Positions 33,823 through 42,045 of a DNA stretch of 64,000 nucleotides are shown one piece after another. Numbering within the stretch: position 1 is the first letter of the stretch; each line of letters opens with the position of its first letter. Below the pieces are notes generated by a model. That model saw nothing but the letters and a program-made list of their open reading frames with translations, was not told the DNA's origin and did no database searches. Source of the DNA: Chryseobacterium oleae (GTDB taxonomy: Bacteria; Bacteroidota; Bacteroidia; Flavobacteriales; Weeksellaceae); the NCBI RefSeq assembly GCF_900115055.1, contig NZ_FOVD01000001.1, forward strand, positions 930,001 through 994,000, given 5' to 3'. Position numbers and translations under genes: made by a program.

Positions 33823-35541
33823 ATGAACAAGACACTCTCAATAGGACTCGCAGGTTTTTCTTTCACCATAGAAGAACACGCATATATAAAGCTCAGCGAT
33901 TACCTGAATGCACTGAGAAGCTCATTGGATGCTTCAGAGGAGGAGGAGGTAATGCATGATATAGAAATAAGAATGGTAGAAATCTTCAGAGATTCTTTAG
34001 GAAAACGTGAAGTGATTAATGATACAGACGTAGAGAAAGTAATCGCACAGATCGGATCTCCTGAAAAAATCGAAGAACAGGAAGAAGCTTACTATTCTGA
34101 AAAGAACACCAAAAGAACACACCAGGCAGGCGCTGAATATACAGACAAGAAGCAACTGTTCCGTGATCCGGAAAGACAAAAAGTAGCCGGAGTATGTGCA
34201 GGACTTGCTCACTATGTAGGAATGGATATTACTGCAATGAGAGCGATCTGGCTGGGAATCTTTGTACTGGGTATTTTCACAGCAGCGATTTCTTCTTCAC
34301 TGATCGGCCTTCTGTATGTTATTCTCTGGATTGTACTTCCAAAAGCGGAAACCGCTGCAGATTACCTGAAAATGAAGGGAAAGCCTATGAACTTCGACAA
34401 TCTTAAGAGCGAATCCAACAAACTGGTTCAGTTTGCCAACGAATCTACTCAGAGGGTCGGAGAAATGTACAACGAAACCAAACCTTACATCAACAACGCA
34501 GGGAGCGGAGTATGGAATATCCTGAAATACTTTGTAGGTGGAATCTTCGTCCTAATGGCGATAGGAAGCATCATCGGTATATTTGTGATCTTCGGACTGT
34601 TTGGTATGGATGCAGATTTTCCAGGGGCCAATGAGATGAGATTCTATATGGATGACAACAATCTGGACAAAGTGCTGGTAGCGATCATGATCATCGGATG
34701 TTTAATTCCTACTATCCTTTTCAGCTTATTGAGCATCAAGATATTTTCTCCAAAGACTAAACTTAGAAATATCGGATGGGTAATCGGAGGACTTTTCCTT
34801 CTGCTTATCGGACTTGGAACTTATTTCGGAGTAAGCATGGCTAAGAAAAACCTGATCTACAAAGGAAGCAAGGAAGACACAGAAAATATTGCCATCAACA
34901 CCACCTCTGATACCCTTTATGTAGATGTGAAGCAGGTTAATATTCCTCAGAATTTCACCGCTTACGATGATGATATTTATTCTGATAAGAAAACGGTTTA
35001 CAAAGAAGATTATATCTCTGTAGAAGTTACAAGAAAACCTGAGGTGAAAACACCTTACCTGATCATTAAAAAAGAAGGAAATGGTTATAACGTTCCTGTT
35101 CAGATCAACGTACCTGTAGAAATCGTAGGAAACAAGGTAATGCTTCCAAACTATATCAAGTATCCTTACGAACACAGATTCAGACATTACAGAGTAGATT
35201 ACGAATTGGTGATTCCTCAAAATGCAGTCGTAATTCCTGTGAAAAAAGACGGAATTGATTTCGACGGAGATCTTAACGGAGACGGAATCAATGATGACGA
35301 TCAGGACAGAGATGAGAACGGAAATATCAGAATTGAAAAAAATAAAATTTCTGTAAACGGTTCTACAATTGAATACAACTCCGATGATAAAGACAGCCTT
35401 ATCATCAACGGAAAAAAAGTTCCGAAAAATCAGGCTGACGTGGTTATTGATTCTATGAAGTCCAGCATCAAAAAGATGAACAAGAACGTAGACATCAAAA
35501 TCAAAGACGGAAAAGACGAAATCTCCATACAAACTAAATAA
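33823..35541 (+). CDS. PspC domain-containing membrane protein
   Basis: A 572-residue protein. The N-terminus (about 1-90) is a HAAS-like helical domain with an acidic stretch. The PspC domain (about 112-172: FRDPERQKVAGVCAGLAHY ... IVLPKAE) holds one to two membrane segments; three more follow (about 235-350). The C-terminal part is extracytoplasmic, with a DxDxDG-type acidic loop (DFDGDLNGDGINDDDQ, about 485-500) that could bind calcium. PspC proteins sense or buffer membrane stress. Co-transcribed with padR. Confidence 0.9.
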   Translation: MNKTLSIGLAGFSFTIEEHAYIKLSDYLNALRSSLDASEEEEVMHDIEIRMVEIFRDSLGKREVINDTDVEKVIAQIGSPEKIEEQEEAYYSEKNTKRTHQAGAEYTDKKQLFRDPERQKVAGVCAGLAHYVGMDITAMRAIWLGIFVLGIFTAAISSSLIGLLYVILWIVLPKAETAADYLKMKGKPMNFDNLKSESNKLVQFANESTQRVGEMYNETKPYINNAGSGVWNILKYFVGGIFVLMAIGSIIGIFVIFGLFGMDADFPGANEMRFYMDDNNLDKVLVAIMIIGCLIPTILFSLLSIKIFSPKTKLRNIGWVIGGLFLLLIGLGTYFGVSMAKKNLIYKGSKEDTENIAINTTSDTLYVDVKQVNIPQNFTAYDDDIYSDKKTVYKEDYISVEVTRKPEVKTPYLIIKKEGNGYNVPVQINVPVEIVGNKVMLPNYIKYPYEHRFRHYRVDYELVIPQNAVVIPVKKDGIDFDGDLNGDGINDDDQDRDENGNIRIEKNKISVNGSTIEYNSDDKDSLIINGKKVPKNQADVVIDSMKSSIKKMNKNVDIKIKDGKDEISIQTK

Positions 35542-35714
35542 TTAACTTCAGAGAGTGCAGGAGGTGTGAATGGAAGGCAACCGTTTGAAATTCACACTCT
35601 TCTTCTCTCAGAAACCGGAAAAAAAAATCGTTATTTAGTTCGTTATGTTAAAAAAATGTTATACATTCGTGTAGTTAAAAATAATTAACCAAATCAATAA
35701 AAAACACCTTAACC

Positions 35715-35777
35715 ATGGTACAAGTTGCATTAGAAATTGTAATGAAGATCGCAGATTTAATCAGCGGTTTGTTTTAA
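35715..35777 (+). CDS. Possible 20-residue amphipathic peptide
   Basis: ATG-started frame of 20 codons and a TAA stop; the product is MVQVALEIVMKIADLISGLF. Hydrophobic residues fall on one face of a helix with Glu, Lys and Asp on the other. It sits alone in the gap after pspC and is followed within 30 bases by a strong terminator, which suggests a real short transcript. In size and amphipathicity it recalls phenol-soluble-modulin-like or small membrane peptides; that is analogy only. A chance ORF or an untranslated small RNA is possible. Confidence 0.4.
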   Translation: MVQVALEIVMKIADLISGLF

Positions 35778-35794
35778 GAGCGATAATATTTCAA

Positions 35795-35802
35795 TATATT
35801 TG
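35795..35802 (+). promoter_or_regulatory. -7 promoter element of the acyltransferase gene
   Basis: TATATTTG matches TAnnTTTG. It predicts a start near 35808, inside the left arm of the terminator stem. Confidence 0.5.
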
Positions 35803-35803
35803 T

Positions 35804-35839
35804 AAAGTATAACCTGTTTGGTTATACTTTTTTGTTTTT
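35804..35839 (+). terminator. Rho-independent terminator after the 20-codon ORF
   Basis: AAAGTATAACC and GGTTATACTTT form a perfect 11-bp stem with a TGTTT loop, followed by TTTTTTGTTTTT. Confidence 0.88.
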
Positions 35840-35852
35840 AATCTAAAGATAT

Positions 35853-36455
35853 ATGAGAAAACTGATAGGTAAATTAATGTTAAAGATGCTGGGCTGGAAA
35901 GTCGTCCTGCAGGGCGATGCAAAAAGTCTGAACCGATGTATCCTCGTCGTGGCACCACACACCCACAACATGGAATATCTATTGGGAAATCTTGCGTATT
36001 GGTCTTTAGAAAAGCCGTTGAAAATTATCATTAAAGATGCTCATACAAAAGCCTGGTACGGAAGTGTGGTAAGAGGACTTGGTGGAATCGGGATCGACAG
36101 AAGTCAGAAAAATGACCTGGTGAATTTCGTGGCCAAACAGTTTGATAAAGAAGATTTCAGTCTTGTAATCACCCCGGAAGGTACCAGAAGCTGGGTTCCG
36201 AAATGGAGAAAAGGATTCTATCATATGGCATTGGCGGCGAAAGTCCCTATCGTTCTGGCAGCAGGAGATTTCAAAAGAAATATTGTGTATTTAGGCTATA
36301 CCATTCCTTACGAAAGAATCGCTTCTGTTCCTTTTTCCGAGATTATGGACGAGATTCAGGAATATTATATTAAAAACGATATTGTTCCTAAAATACCTGC
36401 CAACTGGAACCCGAATATTAAGGGAACCGGTACAGAGGACGAAGTTAGAAGTTAG
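35853..36455 (+). CDS. PlsC-like lysophospholipid acyltransferase
   Basis: A 200-residue acyltransferase. The HX4D catalytic motif appears as HTHNME (about residues 36-41), with Glu where Asp is usual, and TPEGTRSWVPKWRKGFYHMA (about 109-128) is the second conserved block. It should acylate a lysophospholipid or similar alcohol at the membrane. The last codons and stop (VRS, TAG) lie inside a TTAGAAG-type repeat, so the native C-terminus may have been altered. Confidence 0.88.
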   Translation: MRKLIGKLMLKMLGWKVVLQGDAKSLNRCILVVAPHTHNMEYLLGNLAYWSLEKPLKIIIKDAHTKAWYGSVVRGLGGIGIDRSQKNDLVNFVAKQFDKEDFSLVITPEGTRSWVPKWRKGFYHMALAAKVPIVLAAGDFKRNIVYLGYTIPYERIASVPFSEIMDEIQEYYIKNDIVPKIPANWNPNIKGTGTEDEVRS

Positions 36456-36469
36456 AAGTTAGAAGTTAG
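36441..36469. repeat. GAAGTTA tandem repeat overlapping the acyltransferase stop
   Basis: GAAGTTA is repeated four times in tandem. The acyltransferase stop codon (36453-36455) lies in it. It belongs to the same word family as the repeats around pdxJ. Confidence 0.85.
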
Positions 36470-36533
36470 CGAAAATACTTTTTGTCATTCGTTTATCAAT
36501 CATCATTCATCAATTATCATTCATACCAATATA

Positions 36534-36965
36534 ATGAAAGGTCAGACTAAAGAAGAGCTCCTTGTGTTCCTGAACAGCTGGGGAAACGGGGTAACATTAG
36601 CCAAAACACTTGAAATACAATTCATCGATATCGACGTTGAAAATGAAACCCTGACCGCTACGATGCCGGTACAGCCAAAGGTACACCAGCCGTTCGGGAT
36701 TCTGCACGGAGGAGCAAGCTGTGTGTTGGCAGAAACACTGGGATCAAGCCTGTCTAATATTTTTATCGACGGCAGTAAATATTATGGTGTAGGAACGAAT
36801 ATCAATTCGAACCATCTTAAAAGTAAGAAAGATGGTATAGTAACGGCTACAGCACGTTTCATCAGAAAAGGAAAAACGATGCATGTTTCAGAAATTGAAA
36901 TCAGGGATGAAAAAGGAATACTTATCAATCATACCACGATGACCAACAATATCATTCTGAAGTAG
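36534..36965 (+). CDS. PaaI-family hotdog thioesterase, likely in menaquinone synthesis
   Basis: A 143-residue hotdog thioesterase. HQPFGILHGGASCVLAETLGS (in parts; about residues 46-66) has the HGG and catalytic Glu of the PaaI/MenI group. It may hydrolyse 1,4-dihydroxy-2-naphthoyl-CoA, since the isochorismate synthase gene lies 3 kb downstream on the same strand with only a foreign-looking three-gene block between. A terminator follows the stop. Confidence 0.87.
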   Translation: MKGQTKEELLVFLNSWGNGVTLAKTLEIQFIDIDVENETLTATMPVQPKVHQPFGILHGGASCVLAETLGSSLSNIFIDGSKYYGVGTNINSNHLKSKKDGIVTATARFIRKGKTMHVSEIEIRDEKGILINHTTMTNNIILK

Positions 36966-36988
36966 AGAAAAAAATCAATAAAAAACAG

Positions 36989-37017
36989 AAGACTCAATTT
37001 TTTTGAGTCTTTTTTTA
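36989..37017 (+). terminator. Terminator after the PaaI thioesterase
   Basis: AAGACTCAA and TTGAGTCTT form a 9-bp stem with a T-only loop and a following T tract. Confidence 0.88.
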
Positions 37018-37068
37018 TATACTTGCTGCAACCTTTTTCATTTTTGTCATCTTATAAGAAAAAAGATT

Positions 37069-38064
37069 ATGAAAAACTTATTTTTACTATTGTTACTTAC
37101 TTTTCTGATTTCTTGCCACGATACTGATCCTGATCCTGTGCAAAAAAATGTAGTATCATTTGATGTTTATGTTGCAGGCAAAGAAAATAATAAAGCTTGT
37201 TATTGGAAAAATAATGTTAAAGTAGATTTGGTAAACGGTACCAATATAGATCCAAAAAAAATAATTGTTGAGAATAACAATGTGTACGTTTTTGCAGATG
37301 GAAATTTCTGGAAGAATAATACAAAATATGACTTATACTCCTATTTAGGCTTGCCATCTAATAGTAAATTACAAATCAGAAATTTTTATGTTAAAAATAA
37401 TGATATTTATGCAGTAGGAACTTTAAGAGGAACAGCCATATATCCCATTGAACATTGTTATTGGAAAAATGGAGTAAAAAATGTATTATTCACACAGACA
37501 AACTCTAATACCGGTGGATACCTTACTGACATCACAGTCCATAACAGTGACGTTTATGTTCCTGTTATAAAATATCCGGCTCCTAATAATTCTGAAATCG
37601 GTTACTATAAAAATAATAATTATACATCCATTATACAAAATAATTCATTGGCACACGGTATAGAATCTAATACGAACGGTGTATTCATGGTTATTCATGA
37701 TACAAATGCCCATACTTCTTACTATAAAAACCTGCTTACCAATACCAATCATTATTCTTCTTCCGGAGGCCGTGTAAATATCGTGTTAGATAATAGTGAT
37801 ATCTATTCTTTTTTTGGGCAGGCTTATTATAAGAATGGAAATACGATTCCAATAAATAATCCTAATGGATATAATGATATAACAGATTTAAAGGTACTGG
37901 CAGGTAATACATATATGATTTGTCAAATGCTTTCTCAGGCAGGTTCGCTTAATATTGCCCAGAAAGTTTTCATAAATGGAACAGAGACACAGCATATAGT
38001 ACACACCGCTAATAATGTTCCTTCGGGAAATGCTTTTACCTCTGTTTTTGTGGTACAAAACTGA
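37069..38064 (+). CDS. Lipoprotein with YWKN-type repeats
   Basis: A 331-residue lipoprotein starting at ATG 37069 (the longer frame from TTG 37003 begins in the terminator). The lipobox is FLISC (Cys18). The body holds six or so loose repeats of the form YV-x-G/A ... CYWKNN ... VDL spaced about 45 residues, suggesting a beta-propeller-like or repeat sensor fold. The gene is AT-rich. Its TGA overlaps the ATG of the next gene (TGATG), so it is translationally coupled to the sigma factor. Confidence 0.75.
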   Translation: MKNLFLLLLLTFLISCHDTDPDPVQKNVVSFDVYVAGKENNKACYWKNNVKVDLVNGTNIDPKKIIVENNNVYVFADGNFWKNNTKYDLYSYLGLPSNSKLQIRNFYVKNNDIYAVGTLRGTAIYPIEHCYWKNGVKNVLFTQTNSNTGGYLTDITVHNSDVYVPVIKYPAPNNSEIGYYKNNNYTSIIQNNSLAHGIESNTNGVFMVIHDTNAHTSYYKNLLTNTNHYSSSGGRVNIVLDNSDIYSFFGQAYYKNGNTIPINNPNGYNDITDLKVLAGNTYMICQMLSQAGSLNIAQKVFINGTETQHIVHTANNVPSGNAFTSVFVVQN

Positions 38065-39140
38065 TGCAATTCAACTGGCAAAAAATATATAGTGAAAACT
38101 CCCCAAAACTTTTGGGGATTTGCCGTAGATATGTACAGGATGTTGGCACGGCTGAAGATATTGTGCAGGATAGTTTCATTACTGCCATACAGAAAAACCA
38201 TCAGCTTAAAGATGAAAAGACTCTATTTGCATGGCTAAAAAAAATTGTAGTGAATAATGCTTTACAATATATCCGAAAATCCAGCAAAGAAGTTTTCCTT
38301 ACCAGCGAACTATCAGAAATCTCAGATACCTCTACCGAAATGATTGCAACCTCTGTCATTGACGAAACAAACCACATTCTAGCTTACAATTTTACAAGAG
38401 AAGAGCTCTTAAAATCTATAGACAGCCTGCCTCCTCATCACAAATCGGTCTTCAACCTATATTATATTGAAAACTATTCACATGCGGAGATTTCAAGCGT
38501 GTTGAAAATCCCTGTCAACACCTCAAAGTCACATTTAATGAGGGCGAAAAAATTTATTCAGAATTATTTGACGACCCATTTTATCAGTAGTGAAACTCAA
38601 AAAAACAAAACTTCGCAGCTTTTAATTTTCTTGGGATTTGGAGGACTATTATGGGCACAGACTTTTAAAAGTAAGTTTTCAGATTTTGCTATTTCACCCT
38701 CTAAAAGTTTTGAAATTCCTTCTGATATTCCGCTTAATACGATCTTGTTTACATCAAATAATTTTTGGAAACAAAAAATTATTATCGGATCTACTCTTTT
38801 CATTATTATCGTTGGATCTGTTTTATTATTTAATCCAAAAAATGCTTTAGTGAGAGCACTTCATTCCAATATCTCAGATTCTGAATCAAAAGAAAAATCC
38901 GTCTCATCCCATGAAACTAAAACAGATCAGGAGGAAGCTTTAAAACATAGCTCAATCTCTCAGAAATCAAATTCAGAAACCAAGAAAGATGTAGAAACAG
39001 ATAATTCTTCTACTATCAAAACAAAAAACTTAGTATCTTCAAAAAAAATAATAAAAAAAGAGTACGCTGATTCCGCTTCTCATAAAGTGATTATTATAAA
39101 AAAAATCATTCAGAGAGACACTATTTATGTTGAGAGATAA
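38064..39140 (+). CDS. ECF sigma factor fused to a membrane-anchored C-terminal tail
   Basis: A 358-residue protein. Residues 1-175 are an ECF sigma-70 factor: region 2 (ICRRYVQDVGTAEDIVQDSF) and region 4 (LPPHHKSVFNLYYIENYSHAEIS with a helix-turn-helix). Unlike normal ECF factors (about 180-200 residues) it continues with a hydrophobic segment (about 242-262, IIIGSTLFIIIVGSVLLF), then a Ser/Lys/Glu-rich, low-complexity tail ending in KKIIQRDTIYVER. The factor is thus probably held at the inner membrane with its tail outside. No separate FecR-type anti-sigma gene is adjacent. Confidence 0.85.
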   Translation: MQFNWQKIYSENSPKLLGICRRYVQDVGTAEDIVQDSFITAIQKNHQLKDEKTLFAWLKKIVVNNALQYIRKSSKEVFLTSELSEISDTSTEMIATSVIDETNHILAYNFTREELLKSIDSLPPHHKSVFNLYYIENYSHAEISSVLKIPVNTSKSHLMRAKKFIQNYLTTHFISSETQKNKTSQLLIFLGFGGLLWAQTFKSKFSDFAISPSKSFEIPSDIPLNTILFTSNNFWKQKIIIGSTLFIIIVGSVLLFNPKNALVRALHSNISDSESKEKSVSSHETKTDQEEALKHSSISQKSNSETKKDVETDNSSTIKTKNLVSSKKIIKKEYADSASHKVIIIKKIIQRDTIYVER

Positions 39141-39147
39141 ACCCATT

Positions 39148-40026
39148 ATGGCTGTAAAAAAATTAATCTTAATCATTTCTTTTCTTATTCTGTATCCTCT
39201 TAATGCCCAGAGAAAAAAGACAGATACGCTTTATGTGTATGAAAAAGTTATTGTTTATGATACCATTTATTTAGAAAAAGCCCTAAAGGTAGAACCTGTT
39301 GGTATCCATTCCAAACATTCGGTGATTATCGATCCCATTGCTGCAGATAATAAGTACATTACAATTACAGACACTACAAATGGAATAATCATTAAAACAC
39401 TAAAATTCGATTTTGGTGCGGAGGCCGGAATCGGGTTAAAAAACAGCAGCTGGGCTAAAGAATCATCTGAAAACCCGCAGCAAACTGGATTCAATGCAGG
39501 AGTATGGATTTCAAGAAGCGTTTATAAGCGATTTTCGGTGATGCTTTCTGCTCATGTTTATTACTGGAATTCTACTTTTAACCTTGATGCCAATAAAGCA
39601 GAAACCTGGCTGGACGGCTACTATTTTACAGAAGACAAACAACCGCTTCTATTCCAAAAATTTAATGACAAACATCTGGAATATGCATTACAGCTGAAAT
39701 TATTCTACGAGTGGAAAAAGTTCAGACCATTTATAGGTATTTTGGCCAATCAGAATGTCTACAAGATGCAGTTTATGGTTCCTGAAAACAATGTTCTGAA
39801 CAAGCTGGATGATTTTAAGTCCAAAGAAATCAACTTCGGATATTCTTTTGGGATCCAATACCGGATCATGCGCAAATTTCTTCTGTCTTTAGAGTATCAG
39901 GAATACAAAATGAGGAATATTTCGTTAAAAAACTCTACTTTTAATTTTGACATTTTTAAGACTAATAATACCTTTGCTGAAAGGAAAATCAATCTGGGAA
40001 TTTCCTATACGATTTCCAGCTGGTGA
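39148..40026 (+). CDS. Outer-membrane beta-barrel protein of the sigma module
   Basis: About 292 residues from the preferred ATG at 39148, just after the sigma stop; the frame also has an upstream ATG at 39127 that overlaps the sigma gene. A signal peptide ends in LNAQ. The mature start, KTDTLYVYEKVIVYDTIYLEK (shown in part), resembles the sigma factor tail. The rest has alternating strands and an aromatic C-terminus (SYTISSW) like porin-type barrels. No TonB plug is seen. Confidence 0.75.
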   Translation: MAVKKLILIISFLILYPLNAQRKKTDTLYVYEKVIVYDTIYLEKALKVEPVGIHSKHSVIIDPIAADNKYITITDTTNGIIIKTLKFDFGAEAGIGLKNSSWAKESSENPQQTGFNAGVWISRSVYKRFSVMLSAHVYYWNSTFNLDANKAETWLDGYYFTEDKQPLLFQKFNDKHLEYALQLKLFYEWKKFRPFIGILANQNVYKMQFMVPENNVLNKLDDFKSKEINFGYSFGIQYRIMRKFLLSLEYQEYKMRNISLKNSTFNFDIFKTNNTFAERKINLGISYTISSW

Positions 40027-40049
40027 TTTTCAAAATCTATCCATAATTA

Positions 40050-41015
40050 ATGATTTATTTCAAACTTCCTTTCGACGAAACGTTATATTCTACCGATCAG
40101 CAACCAGACAAAGAATCCGTAAGCTTTCAGTCTTTTGATCTTTTGAGGCAGATTACTTTTGATGGTCATATCATCAACGCTTCCGAGCAGTTTGAGAACG
40201 ATACCATTACGAATGAAAATCTGCTGAAAGATGAAAGTCATTTCAACGAAGAAACCAAAGACGAATACATAAAGACGCTTCATCAGGTCATTGAGGTCAT
40301 TAAAGACCATGATCTTCCTAAACTCGTCTACTCAAGAAGGAAAATTTTCACCGACTTTAACGAAATCGATTGTAAAGAAAGTTTTAAAAAGCTCTGCACG
40401 TCTTATCCAAACGCTTTCAGATATATCTTTAATGACGGACAGAATGCCTGGATGGGTGCATTTTCAGAGACTTTGGGGAAATTCAATAAAACAACACACC
40501 AGTTTGAGACCATGAGCCTTGCCGGAACACTTCCGGTATCTGAAGAATGGACAGAGAAGGAAATTGAAGAGCAAAAACCCGTTACGTCTTATATCAAGGA
40601 TATTCTTGAAAACTACTCGGAGAACATAGAAGTATCGGAAACCTATGATCATATTTCGGGAAACATCAAGCACCTCAGAACAGATTTTAAGGCCCGTATA
40701 CAGCCTGAGGATCTCGACAGCCTTATTCATGATCTCCATCCTACTCCGGCAGTGTGTGGAATTCCAAAAGATTTCTGCAAACAGAAAATCCAGAAGTTTG
40801 AAAAATTTCCACGTGAATTCTATGCCGGCTTCATTAAAGTAGAAACCGATGCAAGTGTCATGTATTTTGTGAATCTCAGATGCGCGAGACTTTATAAAGA
40901 TTCTGTACACATTTTTGTAGGTGGAGGAATCACTGCGCAGAGCGATGCAGAAAAAGAGTGGCGTGAAACGGAACTGAAATCGGAGGCTGTTTTAAAGAAT
41001 CTTGTGATTTCTTAG
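40050..41015 (+). CDS. menF: Isochorismate synthase / chorismate-binding enzyme
   Basis: A 321-residue chorismate-utilising enzyme. SLAGTLP (about 150-156), the IQHL-like IKHLRTDF region, HPTPAVCGIPKD (about 230-241), FYAGFI and VGGGITAQSDAEKEW (about 290-304) are the conserved core. It converts chorismate to isochorismate for menaquinone. It is shorter than E. coli MenF because the N-terminal part is reduced, as in other Bacteroidota. It starts 23 bases after the barrel gene. Confidence 0.88.
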   Translation: MIYFKLPFDETLYSTDQQPDKESVSFQSFDLLRQITFDGHIINASEQFENDTITNENLLKDESHFNEETKDEYIKTLHQVIEVIKDHDLPKLVYSRRKIFTDFNEIDCKESFKKLCTSYPNAFRYIFNDGQNAWMGAFSETLGKFNKTTHQFETMSLAGTLPVSEEWTEKEIEEQKPVTSYIKDILENYSENIEVSETYDHISGNIKHLRTDFKARIQPEDLDSLIHDLHPTPAVCGIPKDFCKQKIQKFEKFPREFYAGFIKVETDASVMYFVNLRCARLYKDSVHIFVGGGITAQSDAEKEWRETELKSEAVLKNLVIS

Positions 41016-41022
41016 GGTGAGA

Positions 41023-41129
41023 GGTGGCTTCGAGTGCCTCAGCCACCCAGAGATTTTTGCCTTATTATTTCCCGGATGTACGCTTAATTTTATAAAGCCT
41101 ACCTGGTGGCTGAGGACCTCGAAGCCACC
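41023..41129. repeat. Near-perfect 25-bp inverted repeat after menF
   Basis: Left arm 41023-41047 and right arm 41105-41129 match as inverted copies except for two bases; 57 bases lie between. Each arm also starts and ends GGTGGCT/AGCCACC, making it a small palindrome. No ORF inside. Confidence 0.85.
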
Positions 41130-41141
41130 AGTAGTAAAAAC

Positions 41142-41171
41142 AAAAAACCTCTTTCCAGCGAAAGAGGTTTT
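41142..41171 (-). terminator. Terminator of the marC unit
   Basis: AAAACCTCTTTC and GAAAGAGGTTTT form a perfect 12-bp stem with a CAGC loop. The T tract is on the minus strand (TTTTTTG); it may also stop plus-strand transcripts from menF. Confidence 0.85.
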
Positions 41172-41198
41172 ATTATATAGAATAATGTGATTCTGAGA

Positions 41199-41393
41199 TT
41201 ATTTCTTCACTCCAATCCTGCTCCATGTATCTAACACGAAAAGCAAAATCAAACCGAGAACTGCTGAAGCGATTGAAAATACAAACTTCAGGTTATCTTC
41301 TGATAAAAGATCCGTCTGCCAGTCTAATGCATAAAGATTGATGGCAATAAAAACGATAAACACAACTAGAAATACTTTATAAAACTTCTGCAT
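41199..41393 (-). CDS. Small two-span membrane protein
   Basis: A 64-residue protein with two hydrophobic segments (about residues 5-23 and 37-56) and a basic C-terminus. It begins 5 bases after marC on the same strand, so it is probably co-expressed. Function unknown. Confidence 0.65.
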   Translation of the reverse strand: MQKFYKVFLVVFIVFIAINLYALDWQTDLLSEDNLKFVFSIASAVLGLILLFVLDTWSRIGVKK

Positions 41394-41398
41394 GATTC

Positions 41399-42001
41399 TT
41401 AAAAATTAATATAGTTCTGCACCAATTGGGCAAAGTTAGCGGTGAATAATTTTATTGAAATCGCCAAAAGAATGATCCCGAAAACTTTCTGAAGAATAGA
41501 CAGTGTTGCCTCCCCCATTCTGTTTTCCAGCCACTTCGCTGATTTCAGCACCAAATATACGAAAATTGTATTGAGAACAATTCCTAAAATAATATTAATG
41601 TCATGAAATTCAGCTCTCAGAGATAGTGTTGTCGTAAGGGTTCCTGCACCGGCAACCAGCGGAAACGCAATAGGGACAATGGATGCAGCTTTTGCTTCAG
41701 TGGTTTTGTTGATCTCGATTCCCAAAATCATTTCCAGGGCTATGATAAAAATCACAAAAGCTCCTGCAATGGCAAATGAGTTGACGTCTACTCCGATAAG
41801 CTTTAGAATTTTGTTTCCCACGAAAAGAAAAACAATCATGATCACTCCGGCAGTAATAGATGCTTTTCCGGCTTCTATCTGGCCAAACTTCTGCTGAAGG
41901 CTTACCACAATAGGAACAGAACCGATAATATCGATCACGGCGAAAAGAACCATAAAGCAGGTAACGATCTCTTTAATAGAGAAATCATTAAATATTTCCA
42001 T
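41399..42001 (-). CDS. MarC family membrane protein
   Basis: A 200-residue six-span membrane protein of the MarC family. FAVIDIIGSVPIVV near residue 19 and PLVAGAGTLTTTL (about 114-126) are the two conserved repeat-like motifs. The family's transport role is not established. A TATTTTTG promoter element lies 22 bases upstream on the minus strand. Confidence 0.9.
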   Translation of the reverse strand: MEIFNDFSIKEIVTCFMVLFAVIDIIGSVPIVVSLQQKFGQIEAGKASITAGVIMIVFLFVGNKILKLIGVDVNSFAIAGAFVIFIIALEMILGIEINKTTEAKAASIVPIAFPLVAGAGTLTTTLSLRAEFHDINIILGIVLNTIFVYLVLKSAKWLENRMGEATLSILQKVFGIILLAISIKLFTANFAQLVQNYINF

Positions 42002-42023
42002 CTCTTTGTAATTAATAATTTCG

Positions 42024-42031
42024 CAAAAATA
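42024..42031 (-). promoter_or_regulatory. -7 promoter element of marC
   Basis: TATTTTTG on the minus strand matches TAnnTTTG. Confidence 0.5.
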
Positions 42032-42045
42032 TGAAAAAAAAGTGA

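Noticed and set aside
34726..35532. 268-codon minus-strand open frame opposite pspC
   Set aside because: It is fully antisense to a well supported PspC gene, has an implausible Ile/Phe/Val-rich composition and no promoter.
37003..37068. Longer N-terminus for the YWKN lipoprotein from the TTG at 37003
   Set aside because: It begins inside the preceding terminator, and the ATG at 37069 gives a proper lipoprotein signal peptide.
37069..40026. FecI-FecR-TonB type sigma regulation
   Set aside because: No FecR-like anti-sigma and no TonB plug domain is present; the sigma factor carries its own membrane segment.
40464..40910. 148-codon minus-strand frame inside menF
   Set aside because: Shadow of a conserved gene; composition does not look like protein.
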